Below, piece by piece: positions 1 through 5,777 of a DNA stretch of 5,777 bases. The DNA comes from Betaproteobacteria bacterium. Lineage in GTDB: Bacteria > Pseudomonadota > Gammaproteobacteria > Burkholderiales > Burkholderiaceae_E. The stretch lies in assembly GCA_016868095.1 (NCBI GenBank), contig VGHV01000165.1, forward strand, positions 1 through 5,777, in the 5' to 3' direction. Below the pieces are notes generated by a model that saw only the letters and a list, made by a program, of their open reading frames with translations, did not search any database and had not been told where the DNA came from. The position numbers and the translations under genes were made by a program. The first letter of the stretch is position 1. Every line of letters starts with the position of its first letter.

Positions 1-740
1 GCTTGATTGTGGGCGTTGCCAACGAGCACAGCATTGCCTTTGGCTGTGCTGCCAAATTGCGTGGCTTTGGCGCTGAAGTCGCATTAACCTACTTAAATGC
101 TAAGGCAAAGCCTTATGTTGAGCCGCTTGCCAAACAGATCGGCGCTTCGATGCTACTCCCCCTCGATGTGGCTGAGGAATCGGCGGTGGCAAGCATGTTT
201 GAGCAGATCAAGGCTCAGTGGGGCTATCTTGATTTCATTATTCATTCAATAGCGTTTGTACCAAAAGACGATTTGCACGGCCGAATTGTTGACTGCTCGC
301 GCGAAGGTTTCTTGCAGGCGATGCAAATCTCCTGCCATTCCTTTGTCGAACTTGCCCATCACGCCGAGCCGCTGATGAGGCCGGGTGGTGCACTTGTTAC
401 GATGAGTTATTACGGTGCCGACAAGGTCGTTCAGAACTACAACATGATGGGCCCCGTGAAGGCTGCACTTGAGTCAACGGTTCGCTATATGGCGCATGAA
501 CTAGGTCAATCCAAAATCAGGGTCTACGCCGTATCGCCGGGCCCGCTCAAGACAAGAGCGGCGAGCGGTATCGATCATTTCGATGAACTCGTCCGCATGG
601 CAGTCGAAAGAACACCTGAGCATCGTTTGGTCGATATCGCTGAAGTAGGGCGTGTGGTGGCCTTTTTGGTCGGCGGCGCGGCCTCGGGTATGACGGGTGA
701 TGTGATTTATGTGGATGCCGGTCTGCATCATATGGCCTAG
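1..740 (+). CDS. fabI: Enoyl-[acyl-carrier-protein] reductase, FabI type, 5' partial
   Basis: NADH-dependent enoyl-ACP (possibly enoyl-CoA) reductase of the short-chain dehydrogenase fold, reducing the trans-2 double bond of enoyl thioesters in the cytoplasm. Reading starts in frame at base 3 and 245 residues are visible. The first visible stretch, LIVGVANEHSIAFG, is the FabI dinucleotide-binding motif (G-x5-SIA), which normally begins about residue 9-10, so the true start lies just upstream and the TTG at 3 is not a start. The catalytic block is SYYGADKVVQNYNMMGPVK: visible Tyr136, Tyr146 and Lys153 correspond to E. coli Tyr146, Tyr156 and Lys163, giving the FabI YX6K spacing. SPGPLKTRAASGI (substrate loop) and the C-terminal GDVIYVDAGLHHM are also typical. 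The stop is TAG at 738-740. The gene lies 54 bases upstream of the DUF3141 gene and is probably its operon partner. It may be a second, pathway-specific FabI rather than the housekeeping one; that is inference from context. Confidence 0.93.
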   Translation, partial: LIVGVANEHSIAFGCAAKLRGFGAEVALTYLNAKAKPYVEPLAKQIGASMLLPLDVAEESAVASMFEQIKAQWGYLDFIIHSIAFVPKDDLHGRIVDCSREGFLQAMQISCHSFVELAHHAEPLMRPGGALVTMSYYGADKVVQNYNMMGPVKAALESTVRYMAHELGQSKIRVYAVSPGPLKTRAASGIDHFDELVRMAVERTPEHRLVDIAEVGRVVAFLVGGAASGMTGDVIYVDAGLHHMA

Positions 741-781
741 TGCCTTGACTCGGCTAAGAGCATCCATTAACAAAGCGTTAT

Positions 782-787
782 AGGAAG
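782..787 (+). promoter_or_regulatory. Ribosome binding site of the DUF3141 gene
   Basis: AGGAAG lies seven bases before the ATG at 795. It is the only good Shine-Dalgarno sequence near either possible start of the DUF3141 gene. The later ATG at 1115 is preceded by GCCTGCCTCACG, with no such site. This supports 795 as the true start. Confidence 0.7.
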
Positions 788-794
788 TTTCGCA

Positions 795-1151
795 ATGAGT
801 AATATATTCGACCATCTTGCTGCCGATCCATCGAGTTTTGCAAGGCAACTGAATGATGTGTTCGATTTGTGGCGCCGCTCGATGCAAAACAGCGAATCCG
901 AGATGCAGGCTGGCGTGGGTAGCAGCGATATACTGAGCACAGCAGCCAGCCGAAACGCACAACGGATCCGTGATATTCACGGTAAACGCAGCGCTGAACT
1001 GATGAAAAACAGCGAGGCGCTTGCAAGCGCTATGAATCTTGCCCAGCAACAGGGCTCGCTTTGGGCTGACTGGGAAAATACCTGCTTGATGCCACAGAGC
1101 GGGCCTGCCTCACGATGGATACCCTGCGCAAACGCGGTGATATCTTTCTAG
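795..1151 (+). CDS. N-terminal part of the DUF3141 gene, cut off by a frameshift
   Basis: As it reads, this frame gives a 118-residue peptide. Only about the first 94 residues belong to the gene; the tail after WADWE is out-of-frame translation. The authentic part is mostly helical and polar, rich in Ala, Ser, Gln, Glu and Arg (for example RNAQRIRDIHGKRSAELMKN), and somewhat resembles phasin or PhaM-like helical segments that sit on polyester granules. No signal peptide or membrane segment is visible. Evidence that it belongs to the next frame: it has a good ribosome binding site, it ends where the neighbouring frame opens (just after TGA at 1067-1069), and reading across with one added base gives WEKYLLDATERACLTMDTLR, the kind of sequence DUF3141 proteins have here. 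An independent small phasin-like gene is possible but less likely. Confidence 0.7.
   Translation: MSNIFDHLAADPSSFARQLNDVFDLWRRSMQNSESEMQAGVGSSDILSTAASRNAQRIRDIHGKRSAELMKNSEALASAMNLAQQQGSLWADWENTCLMPQSGPASRWIPCANAVISF
1071..1081 (+). other. Frameshift site in the DUF3141 gene (one base missing)
   Basis: The sequence is tgggaaaatac. Upstream codons read tgg-gaa-aat (frame of 795); downstream homology needs tac-ctg-ctt (frame of 1115). One extra A in the AAAA run (1075-1078) gives tgg-gaa-aaa-tac and joins the frames into one protein of 843 residues (795-3325). The frame overlap is narrow: the downstream frame has a stop at 1067-1069, so the lost base must lie after that. The run does not fit the X-XXY-YYZ slippery heptamer in the upstream frame, so programmed frameshifting is unlikely. 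A homopolymer sequencing error or a recent mutation fits best. Confidence 0.8.
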
Positions 1152-3325
1152 AACATGAAGCGAAGGGCTGCCCCCCTGTACTTGCCTATGATTATGAGAT
1201 CGTCATGGACGGTCGTGATCAAAAGTATCCATCAAATTACCAGCTCCTTAAAATTCTGCCTCCTGATGGCATTACGATCGACAACAGCCGTCGGCCTTAT
1301 ATCGTTATCGATCCTCGTGCTGGCCACGGACCAGGTATTGGTGGCTTTAAGACCGACTCTCAAGTGGGTGTGGCCCTTCGCGAACATCACCCTGTGTATT
1401 TTGTCGCCTTTCGTCGCGATCCCGAACCCGGACAGTTTCTTTCATACGTGACTCGGACCGAGGCAGCTTTTGTACGCGAGGTTATGCGTCTACACCCCGA
1501 TGCACCAAAGCCTGTCGTCACTGGTAACTGTCAGGGTGGTTGGGCGACGCTATTGCTTGCCGCGAGCAATACCGACCTTACGGGCCCGATCGTGATCAAT
1601 GGCGCCCCGGTCACGCCCTGGGCAGGCAAGGTTGGCGAAAATCCCATGCGTTACAACGCAGGCGTGCTAGGTGGTACATGGATTCCGATGATGCTCTCAG
1701 ACCTTGGTGGTGGAAAGTTCGACGGTGCGCATTTAGTACAGAATTTCGAACTATTGAATCCAGCACGCACCCTTTTTAGAAAATATACTGATCTTTATCG
1801 TGATATTGATAAAGGCGATGAAGCCTTTCTGGAATTTGAAACCTGGTGGGGCGGATTTTTCCTACTCAACGAGGCTGAAATTCGCTGGATTGTTGAGCAG
1901 CTTTTCGTTGGTAATCGCCTGACCAAGAATGAAGCGCGCCTCGAACCGGGTCGCCCTGTTGATCTAAAGGCCATCAGGGCGCCGATCATCGTTTTTGCAA
2001 GCCACGGTGACAATATCACCCCACCGCAACAAGCACTTAATTGGATTGTCGATACTTATGCCGACGTTGGTGAAATTCGCATCCGTGGTCAGCGCATCAT
2101 TTACATGGTACACGAGCAGGTCGGCCATCTCGGTATCTTCGTGTCATCGCAAATCGCCAATAAGGAGCATAGCGAGGTCGCTTCAACTCTTGAAACGATT
2201 GAAGCCCTGGCACCTGGGCTGCATGAGATGCAAATCGAAGATATCAAAGAAGTCGACGGCAAAAAGCCTTTCACCGTGAGTTTTTCCGAGCGCACAATGG
2301 ACGACTTACGCGCCCTTGATGATGGGGTTGCTGATGAGCGGCCCTTTGCCGCGGTGGCCCGTACGTCTGAAGTTCAGGCTCAAATGTATGACGCAGTGCT
2401 CCGTCCATGGGTCAAGGCAGGCGTTACGCATACCTCGGCTGAGCTTTCCCGCGCGGCACACCCCCAACGACTCAGTCGTGCCATGCTCTCGACCAAAAAC
2501 CCGCTGATGGCACCCGTGGCGGCAGCCGCAAGTCGGGTGAAGGAAAACCGTCATAAGGCAGCTGAGGACAATCCCTTTGTGGCGGCAGAGTCGTTTTGGG
2601 TTCAGGCAACTGAACAAATGATTGATTTTTATCGCGATACCCGCGACATGGGTTATGAGCTTGCGTTTTATGGCTTTTGGTCCACACCCTGGGGTAGAGC
2701 TTTTGGCAAAACCCATGAGTCGCGTCGAACCCTGAAAACCGGCGATGAAGTAAGAGGCCTTCCTGAGGTAGCCAAAGCGCTTGAGGCAATCGAGCAAGGT
2801 GGCTTTGCCGAAGCCGTGATTCGTATGCTTGTTTTGCTGGCGGACAATCGTGGTCAGGTTCGCCGTGACCGCCTTGAGCGCTCAAGCCAGGTGCTAACCA
2901 TGGATGAGCCCTTTAAGTCGCTTGGTGCAGAGCGCCGTGCCATGATCATCCACCAGCAAACCATCATCGCAAGTTTTGAGCCTGAGCTTGCCATTGAAAC
3001 TCTAGCAGGCTTGATCCATGAGCTCGCCGAGCGCGAACTCGCAGTTCAATTGGTGCAATACATTCCAGGTTCGGTCGATGAGATGTCAGCTGATACGATC
3101 CATTTATTAAAACGATTTAGGCAGGTGCTCGATCTTGATACCAACATTGAAAATGTTCTAGAAAATCCACTTCATGCAAGCCCCCGTCGCCATACCGATG
3201 TGTATCGCGCGCTGATAAGCGAGGATCATCATGAAAGCAAGGCTCTTGAAGCAGCGATCCCAAAGGCGCCACGTGCGACTAGCGCTCGAAAGCCTGCCAA
3301 AGGCAAAAGTACCAGGAGGGTTTGA
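1115..3325 (+). CDS. DUF3141 protein, PHA synthase-like alpha/beta hydrolase (main reading frame)
   Basis: This frame encodes 736 residues from ATG 1115, although it is open from 1070 and the real gene probably starts at 795. It matches the DUF3141 family, often annotated as 3-hydroxyalkanoate synthetase but without a proven activity. Diagnostic blocks are YIVIDPRAGHGPGIGGFK (about 62-79), GNCQGGW (137-143), NPMRYNAGVLGGTW, LVQNFELLNPA and HGDNITPPQQALNWI. An apparent PhaC-like triad is Cys139, Asp299 and His338 (VGHLG), with the nucleophile in a G-x-C-x-G elbow instead of the usual Ser. Residues 376-550 are a family-specific region of unknown role, 551-675 are helical and TerB-like, and about 27 residues at the end are basic and Ala/Pro/Lys rich. 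The stop TGA (3323-3325) overlaps the next ATG by one base. Polymer synthesis, depolymerisation and acyl transfer all remain possible. Confidence 0.88.
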   Translation: MDTLRKRGDIFLEHEAKGCPPVLAYDYEIVMDGRDQKYPSNYQLLKILPPDGITIDNSRRPYIVIDPRAGHGPGIGGFKTDSQVGVALREHHPVYFVAFRRDPEPGQFLSYVTRTEAAFVREVMRLHPDAPKPVVTGNCQGGWATLLLAASNTDLTGPIVINGAPVTPWAGKVGENPMRYNAGVLGGTWIPMMLSDLGGGKFDGAHLVQNFELLNPARTLFRKYTDLYRDIDKGDEAFLEFETWWGGFFLLNEAEIRWIVEQLFVGNRLTKNEARLEPGRPVDLKAIRAPIIVFASHGDNITPPQQALNWIVDTYADVGEIRIRGQRIIYMVHEQVGHLGIFVSSQIANKEHSEVASTLETIEALAPGLHEMQIEDIKEVDGKKPFTVSFSERTMDDLRALDDGVADERPFAAVARTSEVQAQMYDAVLRPWVKAGVTHTSAELSRAAHPQRLSRAMLSTKNPLMAPVAAAASRVKENRHKAAEDNPFVAAESFWVQATEQMIDFYRDTRDMGYELAFYGFWSTPWGRAFGKTHESRRTLKTGDEVRGLPEVAKALEAIEQGGFAEAVIRMLVLLADNRGQVRRDRLERSSQVLTMDEPFKSLGAERRAMIIHQQTIIASFEPELAIETLAGLIHELAERELAVQLVQYIPGSVDEMSADTIHLLKRFRQVLDLDTNIENVLENPLHASPRRHTDVYRALISEDHHESKALEAAIPKAPRATSARKPAKGKSTRRV
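3314..3319 (+). promoter_or_regulatory. Ribosome binding site deciding the start of the hotdog-phosphotransacylase gene
   Basis: A perfect AGGAGG lies five bases before ATG 3325, inside the last codons of the DUF3141 gene. It favours ATG 3325 over the TTG at 3322 and the ATG at 3334, which would be 2 and 14 bases away. Confidence 0.85.
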
Positions 3326-4728
3326 TGCGCCTGATGAACCGCACCTTTGCAGAGCTTGAGCCTGGCGAATCGGCTGAGATCAAGCGCCTCATAACAACCG
3401 ATGATCTGTTTGCTTTTGCGGCGTGTTCTGGAAATTATAATTCCTTGCATCTCAGCGATGCCAATTGGTCCGAACCACAGGAGCTTGCGTCGTCTTCGAA
3501 TACCCAACAGCGGGTTGCGCCAGGCCTATTCGTTGCTTCCTTGATTTCAGCAGTCCTGGGCACCCAGCTTCCAGGTGCAGGTACGCTTTACAGGCGCCAA
3601 CATCTAGAGTTTCACGAGTGGGCCCATGCTGGTGAAGAACTTATCTGTCGGGTGAAGGTCATCGAAAAGCAGGCCGATGGGTTGGTGCTCTTGCAAACCA
3701 CGGTGCATCGACTTGTCGATGACGCCTTGATTGTGAGCGGCGAAGCGCTTGTTAGCGCACCCTCAACACATATTGAGGCCAATATTGCCTTGCCAGGACT
3801 CGTTGTGCAAAGGCACCGGCACTTTGAGCACTTGCTTGAAAAGGTTAGGCCCCTGCAGCCTTTGCCGATGGCAGTCGTTTGTCCCACCGAGACAAATGCC
3901 TTGGCTGGTGCATTGCTAGCTGCCCGCGAGTCGGTGATTGTGCCGATTCTGATTGGCAGGGCAGATGCCATCAGGCGAGCTGCTGAGCAATTGCAAGAGG
4001 ATCTCTCAGGCTTTGAGATGATTGATGTGCAGGGTAGTGACGATGCGGTCGCTGCCAAAGCCTGTGCGATTGTTCGCGAGGGAAGAGCAGCAGCCGTGAT
4101 GAAGGGGCATTTGCATACTGATGATTTGCTTCGGCCCATGCTTGATAAAACCCATGGTCTACGGGGAGGGCGACGATTCACCCATGTGTTTGTGATGGAC
4201 GTTCCGGGTATGCCTGAGCCTTTGATTGTGACCGATGCCGCAATCAATATTGCACCCGATCTTGCAATAAAAGTTGATATTTGTCAGAACGCTATTGATC
4301 TTGCAAGATCGATCGGCATGGAGCCGCGTGTTGGCGTGTTGAGCGCGGTTGAAACGGTCAATCCGGCTATTCAATCGTCTATCGATGCTGCATTGTTATC
4401 GAAAATGGCTGATCGCGGTCAGATTCGTGGCGGTCTGGTCGAAGGCCCTCTTGCTATGGATAATGCTGTGGATCTTGGCGCAGCGCGAACAAAAGGACTA
4501 AAAGGCGGTGTGGCGGGGCAGGCCAATATTTTGCTGGTCCCAGGTCTTGATGCAGGCAATATGCTCGCAAAGCAACTGGCCTATATCAGCCACGCCGAAG
4601 GCGCTGGTGTTGTCTTGGGTGCAAAAGTTCCTGTGATTTTGAATTCGCGTTCTGATAGTGCGATGTCTAGGCTTGCATCGTGTGCGGTTGCCGCGCTTCA
4701 CCATGCATCACATCAGCAAAGTACATGA
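3325..4728 (+). CDS. Bifunctional MaoC/PhaJ-like hotdog and phosphate acetyl/butyryltransferase
   Basis: A fusion of 467 residues. Residues 8-146 form a hotdog domain like (R)-specific enoyl-CoA hydratase: CSGNYNSLHL holds the active-site position, followed by RVAPGLFVASLISAVLGTQL and LPGAGTLYRRQHLEF. The usual catalytic Asp (Asp31 in Aeromonas caviae PhaJ) is Asn37 here; the partner His42 remains. Residues 180-465 are a phosphotransacylase that swaps CoA for phosphate on acetyl-, butyryl- or related acyl-CoA: VVCPTETNALAGAL, VMKGHLHTDDLLRPML, THVFVMDVPG, VTDAAINIAPDL, VGVLSAVETVNPAI, GQIRGGLVEGPLAMDNAVDL, and the C-terminal active-site block VPVILNSRSDS (Ser441, Arg442, Asp444). This layout matches the proteobacterial fusion called bifunctional enoyl-CoA hydratase/phosphate acetyltransferase. 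The start overlaps the DUF3141 stop and the end overlaps the kinase start (ATGA, 4725-4728), so coupled translation is likely. Substrate chain length cannot be read from the sequence. Confidence 0.92.
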   Translation: MRLMNRTFAELEPGESAEIKRLITTDDLFAFAACSGNYNSLHLSDANWSEPQELASSSNTQQRVAPGLFVASLISAVLGTQLPGAGTLYRRQHLEFHEWAHAGEELICRVKVIEKQADGLVLLQTTVHRLVDDALIVSGEALVSAPSTHIEANIALPGLVVQRHRHFEHLLEKVRPLQPLPMAVVCPTETNALAGALLAARESVIVPILIGRADAIRRAAEQLQEDLSGFEMIDVQGSDDAVAAKACAIVREGRAAAVMKGHLHTDDLLRPMLDKTHGLRGGRRFTHVFVMDVPGMPEPLIVTDAAINIAPDLAIKVDICQNAIDLARSIGMEPRVGVLSAVETVNPAIQSSIDAALLSKMADRGQIRGGLVEGPLAMDNAVDLGAARTKGLKGGVAGQANILLVPGLDAGNMLAKQLAYISHAEGAGVVLGAKVPVILNSRSDSAMSRLASCAVAALHHASHQQST

Positions 4729-5777
4729 GCACGCTCGACACAGATTTTGATCTTTGCGCTGATGCAGTGCTCACGCTCAATGCGGGTTCGAGTTCGCTAA
4801 AGTTTGCCCTCTTTTGCGATGGCAATGACGAGCCACTTTATAACGGTCTTGTCGATCGCATTGGCCCTGATGCGCACATTCGAATCCACGATCATCAAGG
4901 CCGGGATGTGCCAGCGGTACAAGGCGGACTTGAAAGCCATGAGGACGCCTTCCAAAGGATTATTGAGGTGCTTGGCTTGAATCGCGAGAGGAGGCAGCTT
5001 AGCGCCTAGGCCATCGCGTGGTCCATGGTGGTCAGCACTATGCAATGCCGACCGTGATCAATGCGCAAGTGCTTGCCGATTTAGCCAAGCTCATTCCTTT
5101 CGCGCCACTCCACCAACCGCACAATCTTCGCGGTATTGCTTTAGCAAGTGAAGCTTTTCCAGGCGTTGCCCAAGTTGCGTGTTTTGATACAGCATTTCAC
5201 CGCAGCCATCCCTGGGTCAACGACACGTTTGCGCTGCCACGTGCGCTCTACGACGAAGGTGTTCGTCGCTATGGATTCCACGGCCTGAGCTATGAGTTTG
5301 TGCTTGCTGCTTTTCAGCAGCGCTTTCCTGCAAGTGCACAAGGCAAGCTTGTTATCGCCCACCTAGGCAATGGTGCTTCGATGTGCGCCATTTCCGAGGG
5401 CCGCTCGGTGGCCTCAACGATGGGGTTCTCAGCGCTTGATGGCCTTCCAATGGGAACGCGTTGTGGTCAGTTAGACCCTGGCGTTTTGCTTTATTTAATG
5501 GATCAGAAATCAATGACTGCGTCGGAAATTTCAGATCTTTTATATAAGCACTCAGGCTTGCTCGGACTCTCTGGGCTCTCAAACGATATGCGAACCTTGC
5601 AAGCCTCTCCGGATCAAGCCGCAGCCGAGGCCATCGACTATTTTGTTTTCCGCTGCCAACGCGAACTTGGTGCCATGGCAGCAGCCCTAGGCGGTTTGGA
5701 TGCTTTGGTTTTTTGCGGTGGTATTGGTGAAATCTCGAGTGCGATCCGAGCGAGGATTTGCTCGCGCTTAGCCTGGA
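4725..5777 (+). pseudogene. ackA: Acetate kinase, frameshifted and 3' partial
   Basis: Acetate/propionate kinase makes ATP and the free acid from acyl-phosphate, the step after the phosphotransacylase. The ATG at 4725 overlaps the upstream stop as ATGA. The first frame reads VLTLNAGSSSLKFALF and continues to TAG at 5007-5009; GHRVVHGG then starts at 5009 in the frame one base back and stays open to the window end. Allowing one missing base, 351 residues of a roughly 400-residue family are seen. Expected active-site residues are present: Arg98 (GHRVVHGG), His130 (APLHQPHN), Asp155 (FDTAFH), His186 (RRYGFHG), HLGNGAS from 213, and Arg246 (MGTRCGQLDPG). These match Methanosarcina AckA Arg91, His123, Asp148, His180 and Arg241, from memory. 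GGIGE (332-336) is followed by Ile, where Asn or His is usual. As written, neither piece could form the kinase, so I call it broken; a sequencing error would make it a normal gene. Confidence 0.88.
5003..5008 (+). other. Frameshift site in ackA (one base missing)
   Basis: The local sequence is agcgcctaggcc. The upstream frame gives ctt-agc-gcc-tag, a stop at 5007-5009. The downstream frame reads cta-ggc-cat-cgc from 5006 but has its own stop TAG at 5000-5002. The lost base is therefore confined to about 5003-5008. Adding one base (for example a third C, giving agc-gcc-cta-ggc) reads SALGHRVVHGG, as expected for acetate kinase. No slippery heptamer is present. Unlike the first site this is only a two-base C run, so a homopolymer error is less obvious. 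Confidence 0.82.

Noticed and set aside
745..772. Promoter-like TTGACT followed 16 bases later by TTAACA ahead of the DUF3141 gene
   Set aside because: The -35 resembles consensus but the -10 shares only two positions with TATAAT. The short gap fits simple read-through from fabI.
883..1014. Repeated AAAACAGCGA motif (MQNSE and MKNSE) as an internal repeat
   Set aside because: Only ten bases match and flanking residues do not align, so chance in a Gln/Ser/Glu-rich helical segment is enough.
1017..1030. Perfect palindrome GCGCTTGCAAGCGC as a hairpin or frameshift stimulator
   Set aside because: It lies about 45 bases upstream of the frameshift site. A stimulatory structure for -1 frameshifting should lie downstream, and no slippery heptamer exists.
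501..1049. 182-codon open frame on the minus strand
   Set aside because: It lies opposite fabI and the DUF3141 start, its Cys/His/Arg-rich translation matches no family I know, and the plus-strand genes explain the region.
3612..4247. 211-codon open frame on the minus strand inside the phosphotransacylase gene
   Set aside because: Its Ser/Thr/Ala-rich translation is the usual mirror of a plus-strand gene, and the plus strand is strongly conserved.
4297..4310. Perfect palindrome GATCTTGCAAGATC as a possible operator
   Set aside because: It sits inside well-conserved phosphotransacylase codons (IDLAR), far from any start.

Overview
The window holds part of one plus-strand operon from a proteobacterium. 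Base composition is about 50-55% G+C by eye. The proteins look like the alpha-, beta- or gammaproteobacterial forms of their families, but nothing here fixes the class. Coding sequence fills almost the whole window, the longest gap between genes is 54 bases, and I see no RNA gene, mobile element or CRISPR array.

Layout: (1) 1-740, a FabI-type NADH-dependent enoyl reductase, missing about nine N-terminal residues at the window edge. (2) 795-3325, a DUF3141 gene, a large polyhydroxyalkanoate-synthase-like alpha/beta-hydrolase protein. Its reading frame breaks near 1074-1078, leaving an N-terminal reading frame (795-1151) and a long main frame (1115-3325). (3) 3325-4728, a two-domain protein with an N-terminal MaoC/PhaJ-like hotdog domain and a C-terminal phosphate acetyl/butyryltransferase. 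(4) 4725-5777, acetate kinase, frameshifted near 5003-5008 and running off the window end. The last three genes overlap by 1 and 4 bases, so they are probably translationally coupled.

Together the genes encode a short-chain acyl-CoA module. The enoyl reductase and hotdog domain act on enoyl thioesters. The transferase turns acyl-CoA plus phosphate into acyl-phosphate, and the kinase recovers ATP and releases the acid. The DUF3141 protein carries the Cys-Asp-His set of PHA synthases and may tie the pathway to storage polymer or to an unknown acyl transfer. The combination recurs in proteobacteria. From memory, a similar orfA-pta-ackA-fabI operon in Sinorhizobium meliloti is phosphate-starvation induced through PhoB; here fabI comes first.

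The main oddities are two separate one-base losses in otherwise well-conserved genes, an Asn in place of the catalytic Asp of the hotdog domain, and a possible TerB-like helical module followed by a short basic tail on the DUF3141 protein.
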